Source of the DNA: GCA-001856825 sp049965815
GTDB lineage: Archaea > Thermoplasmatota > Thermoplasmata > Thermoplasmatales > GCA-001856825
Length of the DNA: 64,000 nt
Direction of reading: 5' to 3'
Assembly (NCBI GenBank): GCA_049965815.1
Contig: JBMFVV010000006.1
Coordinates: forward strand, 1-64,000
The notes beneath the pieces are model-generated. The model made no database searches, had not been told where the DNA came from, and worked only from the letters and a program-made list of their open reading frames with translations. The translations under genes and the position numbers were made by a program. Shown piece by piece: positions 43,362 through 52,575 of the stretch (its first letter is position 1; every line of letters begins with the position of its first letter).

Positions 43362-43631
43362 TTACTTGTATTTTATCTTTGAAGATGCACTGAAGTGCAC
43401 TTTGTTCTTGGAGGGTACCTTTATGATCTGCTTTGTCCTAGGATTCTTAGCATTCCTTGCCTTCGTTTGCTTCCTCGAGAAGATTCCGAATCCTGCAATT
43501 CTAACCTTCTGTCCCTTGTTTATGTTCGTCACTATAGCCTTGAAGGTTCCCCTTATTACTGACTCAGCACTTCTGACAGATACGCCGGAACTCTTGGCGA
43601 TGTCTCTGGCAATCTCGTTTATTCCGACCAT
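43362..43631 (-). CDS. HU-type histone-like DNA-binding protein (HTa)
   Basis: 89 residues of the bacterial HU/IHF family: GINEIARDIAKSSGVSVRSAE helices, the GKVRIAGFGIFSRK turn seen as KVRIAGFGIF, a beta-arm with Pro in NPRTKQII, and a basic C-terminus. In Thermoplasmatales this protein, HTa, replaces archaeal histones as the main chromatin protein. The ATG at 43631 has a TATA-like AATATATAAA 20-29 bp upstream. Confidence 0.95.
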   Translation of the reverse strand: MVGINEIARDIAKSSGVSVRSAESVIRGTFKAIVTNINKGQKVRIAGFGIFSRKQTKARNAKNPRTKQIIKVPSKNKVHFSASSKIKYK

Positions 43632-43650
43632 ATTGAGAATATCTACATTT

Positions 43651-43660
43651 AATATATAAA
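43651..43660 (-). promoter_or_regulatory. TATA-like box for the HTa gene
   Basis: On the minus strand a TTTATATATT block lies 20-29 bp before the ATG, typical of a strong leaderless archaeal promoter, consistent with an abundant chromatin protein. Confidence 0.5.
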
Positions 43661-43753
43661 GTTAGTGCTATTTTTAATATTACGGCTGGCGTGAGAAATA
43701 TAGATTTTATTCAAAATATCCTATAGAAAATACAGAATATAAATGGTTCAGCT

Positions 43754-44188
43754 TTAAATACTAAAGAACTCCTCATTTGAAACTTTTTTATGTGTTTCCA
43801 TAATGCAGATTCCATAGACTACATCAAGGTTTTCCGATAATGCTGTCTTTATTACTTCTGGGCTCTCTGCACCGAGTTGGAGCCAAACTGCCTTTGGATG
43901 AAGTTTTGGTGCCTGGATGACAACTTCTTTAGATGCTTCAGGATTTCTAAAGATATCTACTATGTCAACCTTGATGTCTTTAGGAATGTCCAGAATGGAA
44001 GGGTATGTTTTCTTACCATAAATTTCTTGGACGGTGGGATTCACGGGGATAACGTTGTACCCCTTATCAATAAGGTATTTTCCTACCTTGTTTGAATCTC
44101 TTTCTTGATTTGGCGACATTCCAACTACTGCAATTGTTTTGCTCTTGTCTAAAAGGTCCTTTATCATTTCTGGTTTATCTAAAATCAT
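43754..44188 (-). CDS. CoA-binding domain protein (YccU type)
   Basis: 144 residues with a Rossmann fold of the CoA_binding_2 type: KTIAVVGMSPNQERDSNKVGKYLIDKGY near the N-terminus, VNPTVQEIYGKKTYPSILDIP and AVWLQLGAESPEVI. The family is short and single-domain; its function is unknown, but CoA binding is expected. ATG at 44188. Confidence 0.88.
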   Translation of the reverse strand: MILDKPEMIKDLLDKSKTIAVVGMSPNQERDSNKVGKYLIDKGYNVIPVNPTVQEIYGKKTYPSILDIPKDIKVDIVDIFRNPEASKEVVIQAPKLHPKAVWLQLGAESPEVIKTALSENLDVVYGICIMETHKKVSNEEFFSI

Positions 44189-44209
44189 CGATCACATAAT
44201 TAAAAAAAT

Positions 44210-45112
44210 TCAAATAAACCTTTCCTGCTCTTTGACGGTATCCATTAACTTCTTCATCTTACTTTTTGCCTCAGAAAGCGTGAATAGCGGAGACAACGTT
44301 ATGGTGATCACAGTTCTTCCTAATTTCAACCTGAATATTGCGGGTCCATTCTCTCTCCTAAATGCAACGGTTGGCTCTCCAGGTTCAAATTCGTCGAAGA
44401 AATTACCATTTCCTCTGAGATCATATACCAGATGTTCGGGCCTTTCTTTCGGTACAGCTATGTCTACCCATGCAGCCCTCCTGTAATAATCTTCAGAAAA
44501 TGTAAATACTGTTTCCACAGCACTGTCCTTCTCTTTGAAAACCCCAACAGAGTCCATGCAGAGATTGTCTGCGCAAAATTCAATTGACGGGGCCTTCCAT
44601 TTCAGATTCTTTATTCTCTTCTCCTCAAACCAGTCGGGTTCTCCCTTGTTTGCGAAGAATGAGCGCCTGTAAAATGGAAAATTCTTGAATCTTTCGTCCG
44701 GGAAAGGAGCAAGCATAGTTTCGCTTAGATCTCTGACATTCCTCTTTGATTCCCCCTCAATTTCTATTTGAGTTCCAAGAGAAAATGAAGATGATGCTTC
44801 TTTCCCCTTGTAATTCTTTCCTGTGAAAACCACCCAGTCTTTCAAATAGATACTTTCAACAATAGAATAAGAAGAGACAAAAGATTCCATAAGACTCTTT
44901 GGGAATCCAGGATAGAACCAGTCGAGGAAGAACTCTTTTACTCTTAGCTTCTCTCCGTTTATGATGCATTCGTACCGCATTGTAGCCCATTTTCTTCCTT
45001 CGGTACGGTAGGTTACGTTTTTAATTTCCAAATCGTCTGGAACAAATATTAGAAATGGCGATTCTTTCTGTAGTTTCTCTATGTCTTGTACTTGAATTAT
45101 TTCGTTCTCCAT
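44210..45112 (-). CDS. Protein of unknown function (about 300 aa)
   Basis: About 300 residues with no recognised motif. It has a beta-rich composition (VTYRTEGRKWATMRYECIING, VVFTGKNYKG), a EFCADNLCMDSV stretch with two Cys and a helical C-terminus (LSEAKSKMKKLMDTV). No signal or membrane segment. ATG 45112 is preferred; a GTG lies two codons earlier. Downstream of the CoA-binding gene's region on the same strand. Confidence 0.6.
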   Translation of the reverse strand: MENEIIQVQDIEKLQKESPFLIFVPDDLEIKNVTYRTEGRKWATMRYECIINGEKLRVKEFFLDWFYPGFPKSLMESFVSSYSIVESIYLKDWVVFTGKNYKGKEASSSFSLGTQIEIEGESKRNVRDLSETMLAPFPDERFKNFPFYRRSFFANKGEPDWFEEKRIKNLKWKAPSIEFCADNLCMDSVGVFKEKDSAVETVFTFSEDYYRRAAWVDIAVPKERPEHLVYDLRGNGNFFDEFEPGEPTVAFRRENGPAIFRLKLGRTVITITLSPLFTLSEAKSKMKKLMDTVKEQERFI

Positions 45113-45190
45113 TCTCACATTTCACAGGAGAATTACGTACTTAAACATTTGAAGATTGAATTCTCAACAATCAAGTTGTTAAGGCGACTC

Positions 45191-46129
45191 TTATTTTTTC
45201 ATCTTGAGATGAGTGATCATATCATCGACAGTTGCGCTGAGATTGTAGTTTGGATGGAAGTCCCATTCACGCACGGCAGCAGAAGCGTCAAGTGATCCTG
45301 GCCACGAGTCAGCTATCGCTTGCCTGAAGTCAGGTTCATACGACGCACCGAATGATGGATAGTGTTTCTTCAGTTCCATTTCAAGTTCCTTTGGCGTTAC
45401 AGAGAAGGAAGTGACGTTGAAATCGGTTCTGTGCTTTAGCCTGGAATCATCCGCCTCCGCAAGTTTCAGGAGTGATTCTAGTGCGTCGGGCATATACATC
45501 ATTGGAAGTTTTGAATTCTCCTTCAGGAAGCACCTGTAATTCCTCCCCTTCACTGCTTCGATAATCATCTCTATTGAATAATCTGTAGTGCCTCCTCCCG
45601 GTGCAGTCTTATAGCTTATCAGTCCGGGGAATCTTAATCCCCTTGTGTTGAGTCCAAATCTCGCATGATAATAATTGCCTAGCTGTTCTGCCACAAGCTT
45701 TGTTATTCCGTACATTGTGACAGGTCTGGCGACAGTTTCAATGGGGACATTCTCCTTGGGTGTATCCGGTCCAAACACACCTATAGAACTTGGGGTCACT
45801 ACCAGACTCACCTTGTTCTTGACGGCAGACTCTAAGATGTTGTACATTCCAGATATGTTAACCTTGTACGCCAGTTCAGGGTTCTTCTCGCCATTTGCGG
45901 AGAGTATTGCGGCAAGATGGAAAACGGTATCAACCTTGTATTTATCCACTGCCAGGTCGACCGATGCCCTGTCAGTTACGTCCAGGGCGATAAATCTTGG
46001 GTCCGACGTGTTAGACCTGACGTCAGATGGTATAATTCTGTCTTTTCCGAAAACTTCAGATAGAAATGGCACGAGCTCGCTACCTATTTGGCCACTCGCA
46101 CCTGTGACCAGGATCTTTTCGAATGTCAT
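45191..46129 (-). CDS. tdh: L-Threonine 3-dehydrogenase (SDR/epimerase type)
   Basis: 312 residues. NAD-binding Rossmann motif LVTGASGQIGSELV, DVTD and the Y-x3-K catalytic pair in MYGITKLVAEQ, with TPSSIGVFGPDTPKE and the PGLISYKTAPGGGTTDY segment typical of the short-chain TDH of Thermoplasma. Oxidises threonine to 2-amino-3-ketobutyrate. Divergent from kbl at 46302, whose product takes the next step. Confidence 0.92.
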   Translation of the reverse strand: MTFEKILVTGASGQIGSELVPFLSEVFGKDRIIPSDVRSNTSDPRFIALDVTDRASVDLAVDKYKVDTVFHLAAILSANGEKNPELAYKVNISGMYNILESAVKNKVSLVVTPSSIGVFGPDTPKENVPIETVARPVTMYGITKLVAEQLGNYYHARFGLNTRGLRFPGLISYKTAPGGGTTDYSIEMIIEAVKGRNYRCFLKENSKLPMMYMPDALESLLKLAEADDSRLKHRTDFNVTSFSVTPKELEMELKKHYPSFGASYEPDFRQAIADSWPGSLDASAAVREWDFHPNYNLSATVDDMITHLKMKK

Positions 46130-46301
46130 TCGTACAAGTAGTTATGCGAAAATAAAAAGTATTTCGTAATGATTTTTTTGCAATCAAAGGCAGGCTAACC
46201 GTTTCTAAATTTTAAAGGGAGCATTAAGTCATCATCAGGAATTATTTATGCCAGAATCTAGGAGTAAGCAAAGTATATGACTGCTGATAGCATTTCGGGA
46301 T

Positions 46302-47480
46302 ATGGGGAAAATGGACTGGGTAACCGAAGAGATTAACGTTTTGAAAGAGTCCGGTCGGTACGTTCCCATAAGAACATTACAGACATCTCAGGGAGCGTGG
46401 GTCAAGATCGATGGAAGAAAATTACTAAACCTGTGTTCCAACAATTATCTGGGCCTTGCAAACAACCCGGAAGTCAGGAAGGCCATGCACGATGCCATAG
46501 ATACATACGGCGTGGGTGCTGGAGCGGTGAGGAGCATTGCAGGAACCATGGAAATACACATAAAGCTTGAGGAAAAAATAGCACAATTCAAGCACATGGA
46601 GTCATCGCTCGTATACCAGGGAGGCTTGCTTGCGAACCTCGGAACGATTCCTGCACTGGTAGGGAAGGATGATCTAGTGTTCAGTGAGGAACTCAACCAC
46701 GCTAGCATAATAGATGGCGTAAGGCTCAGTTCTGCAAAGAGGGTGGTCTTCGCACACCTATCCCCCCCTGACCTCGAGGAAAAACTGAAAGCAGAGCGGT
46801 CGACTGGGAAAAAGGCGTTGATAATTTCCGACGGAGTTTTCAGCATGGACGGCGACATAGCACCGCTGAAAGAGGAAGCAGAATTGGGAGAGAAGTACGA
46901 TTCGATGGTTTATGTGGATGATGCTCACGGTGAGGGGGTCCTTGGTGACCACGGAAGGGGAATTGTAGATTATTTCAAGATAGGAGACAAGGTAGACATC
47001 GAAATGGGTACATTCTCAAAGGCTGTAGGCGTCATGGGTGGGTTCGTTGCAGGAAAGGAGGAACTCATAGATTACCTCAAACAGAAGGCAAGGCCATTCC
47101 TATTCAGCTCTGCATTAAATCCAGGGGAGGTTGCAGCCGTGATGAAGAGCATTGAGATAATGGAAAGGGACGATTCGCTCCTCAAGAAACTCTGGAACAA
47201 TTCGGATTTCCTGAAGGAGAAACTCAAGAGCCTTGGTTTCAACACTGGCAAGAGCAAGACCCCTATAACACCTGTAATAATAGGCGGAGAGAAGGAAACA
47301 GTTGAACTTAGCAAGTCACTTTACGACGAGGGGGTATTTGCTTCTCCCATAGTTTATCCAACTGTTGCTAAGGGAACTGCCAGGATAAGATTGATGCCAT
47401 CCGCAGTCCATTCAAGAGAGGACCTGAAGTACGCGGGTGACAAATTTGAAGAAGTCGGAAAGAGAATGAAACTGATATGA
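46302..47480 (+). CDS. kbl: Glycine C-acetyltransferase (2-amino-3-ketobutyrate CoA ligase)
   Basis: 392 residues, alpha-oxoamine synthase family. NNYLGLANNPEVRKA, a SDGVFSMDGDIAPL motif, VDDAHGEGVLG, and the PLP-binding Lys in MGTFSKAVGVMGGF. Splits 2-amino-3-ketobutyrate with CoA into glycine and acetyl-CoA. Begins at ATG 46302 or 46311. Confidence 0.92.
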   Translation: MGKMDWVTEEINVLKESGRYVPIRTLQTSQGAWVKIDGRKLLNLCSNNYLGLANNPEVRKAMHDAIDTYGVGAGAVRSIAGTMEIHIKLEEKIAQFKHMESSLVYQGGLLANLGTIPALVGKDDLVFSEELNHASIIDGVRLSSAKRVVFAHLSPPDLEEKLKAERSTGKKALIISDGVFSMDGDIAPLKEEAELGEKYDSMVYVDDAHGEGVLGDHGRGIVDYFKIGDKVDIEMGTFSKAVGVMGGFVAGKEELIDYLKQKARPFLFSSALNPGEVAAVMKSIEIMERDDSLLKKLWNNSDFLKEKLKSLGFNTGKSKTPITPVIIGGEKETVELSKSLYDEGVFASPIVYPTVAKGTARIRLMPSAVHSREDLKYAGDKFEEVGKRMKLI

Positions 47481-47496
47481 TCTAGAAGGGAGACCT

Positions 47497-49008
47497 ATGA
47501 ACTATGTAGAATGTGTACCAAATTTCAGTGAGGGGAAGGACAGGGCAAAGATTGAGTCGATTATTGACTCAATGAAGAAGTATCCTGTGGACGTGATTGA
47601 TGTGGAGATGAATGCAGATCACAACAGATCTGTGATAACTGTTGTTGGTGACGGGGAATCAATGGTAAACGCAATGTTCGAGTCGATTAAGCGGGCAAGC
47701 GAACTTATAGATCTGGATTCCCATAAGGGCGAGCATCCAAGATTTGGTGCCACAGATGTTGTACCTTTTGTGCCGATTCTTGGGACAACAATGGAGTACT
47801 GCATTGACCTCTCGAGAAGGCTGGCAGAAAGGGTGGGAAATGAACTTCGGATACCCGTATTTCTCTATGCTAATGCTGCTAATACGCCTTCCAGGAAGGA
47901 GCTCCCGGATATCAGGAGCGAGAAATTCCAATATGAGCAACTTAAGGAGGCAATAGCTACTAACGAGAAATATTTCCCCGATTTTGGACCCAAGATGGTG
48001 GGCAAGGCGGGGGCCACAATCATAGGTGCCAGGGAATTCCTGATAGCCTTCAACGTAGATCTTCGAACGGACGATCTGAAGTCAACCAAGGAGATGGCAA
48101 AGAGGACTAGGGAGAAGTCTGGGGGCCTCCGTAATGTGAGAGCACTCGGCTTCAATCTGGCCGAGACAAAGGAAACTCAGGTTTCGATGAACCTTGTAAA
48201 TCACAGGGAGACTCCAGTTCCTGAAGTGTTCGAATATGTCAAGAGGGAAGCAGAATCCAGAGGCCTACCCGTAAGCAGAACCGAACTGGTCGGAATGATA
48301 CCGCTGAATGCCCTTGAGGAGATCTACAGGTTCTATCTCATGAACAGGGACTTCTCTGAAAATCAGATTCTTGAGAAGAAACTGCTGGAGATATTCTCCA
48401 ATGACAGCATGAAGCATTACATAGAGGAACTTGCGAGTGACAAGCCAGCACCTGGAGGAGGATCAGCAAGTGGTCTCGTCGGTTCAATGGGGGCAGCACT
48501 TGTGGCAATGGTGGCAGGGCTCACGATTGGAAAGAAGGGGTATGAGGACGTTTCGGAGAAGATGAGGACGATCCAGAAGGAAGCAAAGGAAACGGCATGG
48601 CAGCTCTACAACCAATCTGAAAATGATACCAGGGCCTATGATAATCTATCAAAATCTCTATCAATGCCAAAGAGCACACCTGAGGAAAAGGAGGAGAGAA
48701 CAAGGACGATCCAAGCAAGATTGAAGGATGCAACAATGGTACCTTACAGGACGGGAATGCTTGCAGCATCAATGTTAGACTATCTTCCTATCCTTATAGA
48801 AAAGGGGAACAAGAATGCAGTTTCAGATGTTTACTGCGCTGCCCTTTTCATATCTTCTTCAGTATACGGTTCCATGCAGAACGTGAAAATTAATCTTGGG
48901 CTCATAAAGGATACTTCATTTGTTGAAGAATACAAGGCCAAAATGGTGGGCCTTTCAGAAGAGACAAAAAAGAAGTCTGAAGAAATACTCAAAAATATGT
49001 GGAATTAA
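47497..49008 (+). CDS. ftcD: Glutamate formimidoyltransferase / formimino-THF cyclodeaminase fusion
   Basis: 503 residues, two domains. Residues about 1-290 are the formiminotransferase (ECVPNFSEGKD, HPRFGATDVVPFVPI, GGLRNVRALGF). Residues about 305-503 are cyclodeaminase (ELASDKPAPGGGSASGLVGSMGAALVAMV). Moves the formimino group of formiminoglutamate to THF and then closes it to methenyl-THF plus ammonia. Fits with HutH. An AGAAGGGAG Shine-Dalgarno-like motif lies upstream. Confidence 0.95.
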   Translation: MNYVECVPNFSEGKDRAKIESIIDSMKKYPVDVIDVEMNADHNRSVITVVGDGESMVNAMFESIKRASELIDLDSHKGEHPRFGATDVVPFVPILGTTMEYCIDLSRRLAERVGNELRIPVFLYANAANTPSRKELPDIRSEKFQYEQLKEAIATNEKYFPDFGPKMVGKAGATIIGAREFLIAFNVDLRTDDLKSTKEMAKRTREKSGGLRNVRALGFNLAETKETQVSMNLVNHRETPVPEVFEYVKREAESRGLPVSRTELVGMIPLNALEEIYRFYLMNRDFSENQILEKKLLEIFSNDSMKHYIEELASDKPAPGGGSASGLVGSMGAALVAMVAGLTIGKKGYEDVSEKMRTIQKEAKETAWQLYNQSENDTRAYDNLSKSLSMPKSTPEEKEERTRTIQARLKDATMVPYRTGMLAASMLDYLPILIEKGNKNAVSDVYCAALFISSSVYGSMQNVKINLGLIKDTSFVEEYKAKMVGLSEETKKKSEEILKNMWN

Positions 49009-49025
49009 TTAGGTAAGGTGATTTA

Positions 49026-50660
49026 ATGAAATACATAACAGAAATAGCAAAGGAGTTAGGAATAACAGATGACGAATTGGAGCTTTACGGAAAGTATATG
49101 GCGAAAGTAAATCCCGGCATTCTTGACAGGTTGTCAGGTAAACCAAATGGTAAGCTTATCCTGGTAACAGCAATAAGCCCTACCTCAGCGGGAGAGGGAA
49201 AGACAACAACTACGATCGGACTATCCCAGGGGCTTAGAAAAATCGGGAAAAAAGCGATGGTAACTATAAGAGAACCATCACTCGGCCCGAACTTTGGAAT
49301 TAAGGGTGGCGGAACAGGTGGCGGTAAGTGCCAGTTGCTTCCAGCCGATGAAATAAATCTGAATTTTACCGGCGATTTTCCGGCAATCACAGCTGCCCAC
49401 AACCTGCTTTCTGCGGTAGTTAATAACCATATATTCCAGGGAAATGAGCTCGGATTTGATCTGAAGAAAATATCGTGGAGGAGAACCATTGATATGAATG
49501 ACCGCTCACTAAGGCAGATCGTGGTTGGCCTAGGGGACCAGGGAGGAGCGCTTGTAGAGGACAGCTTCCTCATAACTCCTGCATCTGAGATTATGGCTAT
49601 AATGGGGTTCGCTGAGAATTATGAGATGCTCAAGGATATGCTTTCGAAGATCACCGTTGGCTATACGAAAGAAGGGAAGAGGTTGACGGCAGGAGACCTG
49701 AAGGCACAGGGTGCAATGGCTGCGCTTCTAAAGAATACACTAAAGCCCAACCTTGTCCAGACTACAGAGGGCGTTCCAGGATTTGTTCACATCGGTCCTT
49801 TCGGAAATATTGCGCACGGCCACAATAGCGTCCTGGCCGACAAGATTGCGCTAAAATTAGCCGACTACGTGATAACAGAAGCGGGGTTCGGATCAGATCT
49901 TGGGGCACAGAAGTTTGTAGATGTGGTCCTGAGAAGGGCAGGATATGACCTGGATCTGGTGGTACTGGTCGTATCAATAAAGGCACTGAAACACCACGGC
50001 GGAATGAAGCCTTCAGACACAGGCGGTATAGAATTCCTTAAGAAGGGAATAGACAACATGCTATATCACATATCTAACATAGAGAGATATGGAATACCCC
50101 TCATAGTGACGTTGAACAGGTTCAAGGACGACAGTGAGGAAGAGATCAGTTACCTCAGAGGAGAGATAGAGAAGAGAGGGTACAAGATGGCACTTAACGA
50201 AGGTTATCTTAAGGGCGGGGAAGGAACAGTAGACTTTGCCAGGATGGTTGTTGAAACTCTGGATAAGAAACCGTCCACACGCGGAAAGATCAACTTCACA
50301 TATGAGAGAGACGAGCCGGTAAAAACTAAAATTGATAAAGTCGCATCAAAAGTTTATGGCGCAGCAAAAATTCAATATTCTAAGAAAGCAATGAGGGTTC
50401 TGAAGAGGGTGAAGGATGAAAATCTGGATTACCTGGATATTTGCATGGCCAAGACGCAGTATTCCATATCGGACGATCAGAACAAGCTCGGATGGCCAAA
50501 GGGCTTCACAATAACGATAGAGGATATCATGCTCTCTACCGGAGTTGGATTTGCCGTACCGTTGCTCGGAGAGATTATGACCATGCCAGGACTTCCTAAA
50601 CATCCAATCTCCGAGGAAGTAAATATAGATGAAAGAGGTAACATCACAGGATTACTCTGA
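49026..50660 (+). CDS. fhs: Formate-tetrahydrofolate ligase
   Basis: 544 residues, the family size. ATP-binding SPTSAGEGKTTTTIGL near residues 51-66, PSLGPNFGIKGGGTGGGK with the monovalent-cation loop, FTGDFPAITAAHNLL and GVPGFVHIGPFGNIAHG. Reversibly links formate to THF with ATP; in amino-acid catabolism it can run toward ATP synthesis. 17 bp after ftcD; it overlaps ilvA by 32 bp. Confidence 0.95.
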   Translation: MKYITEIAKELGITDDELELYGKYMAKVNPGILDRLSGKPNGKLILVTAISPTSAGEGKTTTTIGLSQGLRKIGKKAMVTIREPSLGPNFGIKGGGTGGGKCQLLPADEINLNFTGDFPAITAAHNLLSAVVNNHIFQGNELGFDLKKISWRRTIDMNDRSLRQIVVGLGDQGGALVEDSFLITPASEIMAIMGFAENYEMLKDMLSKITVGYTKEGKRLTAGDLKAQGAMAALLKNTLKPNLVQTTEGVPGFVHIGPFGNIAHGHNSVLADKIALKLADYVITEAGFGSDLGAQKFVDVVLRRAGYDLDLVVLVVSIKALKHHGGMKPSDTGGIEFLKKGIDNMLYHISNIERYGIPLIVTLNRFKDDSEEEISYLRGEIEKRGYKMALNEGYLKGGEGTVDFARMVVETLDKKPSTRGKINFTYERDEPVKTKIDKVASKVYGAAKIQYSKKAMRVLKRVKDENLDYLDICMAKTQYSISDDQNKLGWPKGFTITIEDIMLSTGVGFAVPLLGEIMTMPGLPKHPISEEVNIDERGNITGLL

Positions 50661-51867
50661 ACCGGTGTCGTCTAAGGATGTAGAAGAGGCTTACGAACGA
50701 GTTAGGGGTGTTGTAAAGAACACCCCGCTCGAAAGATCAAGTTCCATAAGTGAACTCAGCGGATCTGAAGTCTACCTTAAACTGGAAAATCTCCAGAGAG
50801 GTGGCTCATTCAAGATCAGGGGCGCATACAACCTGCTCAGCAGGACAAACAGGGATGTTGTAGCAGCAAGTGCAGGAAATCATTCTCAGGGAGTCGCATT
50901 AGCATCATCTCTCCTGGGTCTGGACTCACTGGTTGTGATGCCCCAGTTTGCCCCGCCGATAAAGATAATCGCGACTCAGAAATATGGTGCAAGAGTTCTT
51001 CTTTACGGCAACAGCTTTGACGAGGCAACAGAAAAGGCCAAAAAGATTGCAAAGGAGGAGGGGAAAATTTTTGCACATGCATTTGACAACAGATACGTGG
51101 TAGCTGGGCAGGGAACAGTTGGCCTTGAAATCTTCCAGGAGATGAACGATTTTGATTACATTGTCATACCGGTGGGCGGAGGGGGGTTAATAGGCGGTAT
51201 AGCGACGTACCTCAAGGAGAAGGGGTATAAGGGGAAGGTCATAGGCGTGGAAGCAGAGAACGCAGCTGCGATGAAAAATTCCCTCAAGACAGGGAAGCTC
51301 GTAAAGTTGAATTCCGTCACAACAATTGCAGACGGCATAGCGATTAAGTCTCCGTCAGAATTCACTTTCCGCATTGCCAGGAAGTACGTAGACCAGGTTG
51401 TCACAGTCAGCGATGAGGAAATATCGACAGCAATGTTCACCCTCCTTGAAAGGGGGAAAATATTATCAGAACCTGCAGGTGCTGTTTCTGTAGCTGCACT
51501 CATCACTGGAAAGATAAAGGTCAAGGGTAAGAAGGTAGTCGCTCTCATTTCAGGAGGCAATGCCGATATGCCTTTACTTTCTCAAATAATAGAAAGGAAC
51601 CTCCTGGAAACAGGCAGGGAATTCATACTTACATTCATAGTTAATAACATACCTTCAGAGATGAGGAAGGCTATAGAATTGTTTTCAGAGATGAGGTTGA
51701 ATGTTGAGGAACTTCACACGGAACTCTTCGGTGAAGACATCGGAATAGGCAAACAGAAGATCACGGTAAAGTTGAAGATATATGGGAACGAGGACCTTTC
51801 GAAGATCAGAAGCAAGTTCAAAGAGCTGGGGTTCAGCATCATAAACGTGAGGGGCGCAAAATTCTGA
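50629..51867 (+). CDS. ilvA: Threonine dehydratase (catabolic, ACT-containing)
   Basis: 412 residues. PLP Lys in GGSFKIRGAYNLL near residue 62, AAASAGNHSQGVAL, and the Gly-rich phosphate loop VGGGGLIGGIA. A C-terminal ACT-like regulatory domain follows (about 330-412). Deaminates threonine to 2-oxobutyrate. Starts 32 bp inside fhs in another frame. Confidence 0.92.
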   Translation: MKEVTSQDYSEPVSSKDVEEAYERVRGVVKNTPLERSSSISELSGSEVYLKLENLQRGGSFKIRGAYNLLSRTNRDVVAASAGNHSQGVALASSLLGLDSLVVMPQFAPPIKIIATQKYGARVLLYGNSFDEATEKAKKIAKEEGKIFAHAFDNRYVVAGQGTVGLEIFQEMNDFDYIVIPVGGGGLIGGIATYLKEKGYKGKVIGVEAENAAAMKNSLKTGKLVKLNSVTTIADGIAIKSPSEFTFRIARKYVDQVVTVSDEEISTAMFTLLERGKILSEPAGAVSVAALITGKIKVKGKKVVALISGGNADMPLLSQIIERNLLETGREFILTFIVNNIPSEMRKAIELFSEMRLNVEELHTELFGEDIGIGKQKITVKLKIYGNEDLSKIRSKFKELGFSIINVRGAKF

Positions 51868-51871
51868 GTGT

Positions 51872-51924
51872 TCCCCGGAATTAACAAGGAGAATCATTAT
51901 CATCCCCTCTGACCTTTCCGGGGA
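51872..51924. repeat. Inverted repeat downstream of ilvA
   Basis: TCCCCGGAA (51872-51880) and TTCCGGGGA (51916-51924), a perfect 9-bp inverted repeat with about 35 nt between, 5 bp after the ilvA stop. It may be a terminator or regulatory hairpin. The following region to 52070 holds a short frame reading DLSGDVGLFLALGSLIGDTP that stops at once; it could be the end of a lost membrane-protein gene. Confidence 0.45.
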
Positions 51925-52069
51925 TGTAGGACTTTTTCTGGCCTTGGGTTCACTGATAGGCGACACGCCATAACTCACCAAGGGGCCCAAAAATCCCTGT
52001 AGTTCCCCGTCGTCCAGCGTCTATCATCGATCAAGCGCTATTCCATAGGGAACAAAGTATGATAGAAGG

Positions 52070-52525
52070 TTAAGTCTTAACTTTTTCGAACCTCGAGATG
52101 ACCCTTGTCCTGAGTCCTCCCCTTACATTAAATTCTCCAATTACCGTCATGAATTTAGGTGAACAGCTCTTGACGAGATCGTCAAGGATCTTGTTCACTG
52201 CATTCTCCTGAAATATACCAACATTCCTATATTTGTGAAGGTAGAGCTTGAAAGACTTTAGCTCAACTATTTTCCTATCGGGGAGATAGTGCACAGTTAT
52301 CTTTCCGAAATCAGGCATACCTGTTTTTGGACAAATTGAAGTAAATTCATCCGTCTCTATAGTTATGTGTGTTGTGTTCTCATCAAATGGGAAGACTACA
52401 GAATCTATCTTACCCAGGTCAAGTTTCTTTATATCTTTCTGGAGATTCTCGTATTCTGACACCTGAAGTATATCATCATCATCTAAATCAAGGTTCCTTG
52501 CGGTATATGGACAAAATGTAAGCAC
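52070..52525 (-). CDS. QueF-family protein (QueF or QueF-like archaeosine synthase)
   Basis: About 151 residues from a GTG at 52525. FTSICPKTGMPDFG holds the catalytic Cys, VELKSFKLYLHKYRN is the QueF E-x-KS-x-K-x-Y motif, and FNVRGGLRTRV ends the fold. QueF reduces preQ0; archaeal QueF-like enzymes instead amidate preQ0 in tRNA to archaeosine. Which reaction occurs cannot be told. GTG 52525 has a TTATTAAAA block about 25-36 bp upstream; GTG 52462 is the alternative. Pairs with queC/queD at 39.5-40.7 kb. Confidence 0.82.
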   Translation of the reverse strand: MLTFCPYTARNLDLDDDDILQVSEYENLQKDIKKLDLGKIDSVVFPFDENTTHITIETDEFTSICPKTGMPDFGKITVHYLPDRKIVELKSFKLYLHKYRNVGIFQENAVNKILDDLVKSCSPKFMTVIGEFNVRGGLRTRVISRFEKVKT

Positions 52526-52575
52526 TATGTTGTAGCTGGAAAAACTTTTTTTAATAACTATTGTTGTCCTCCCCA

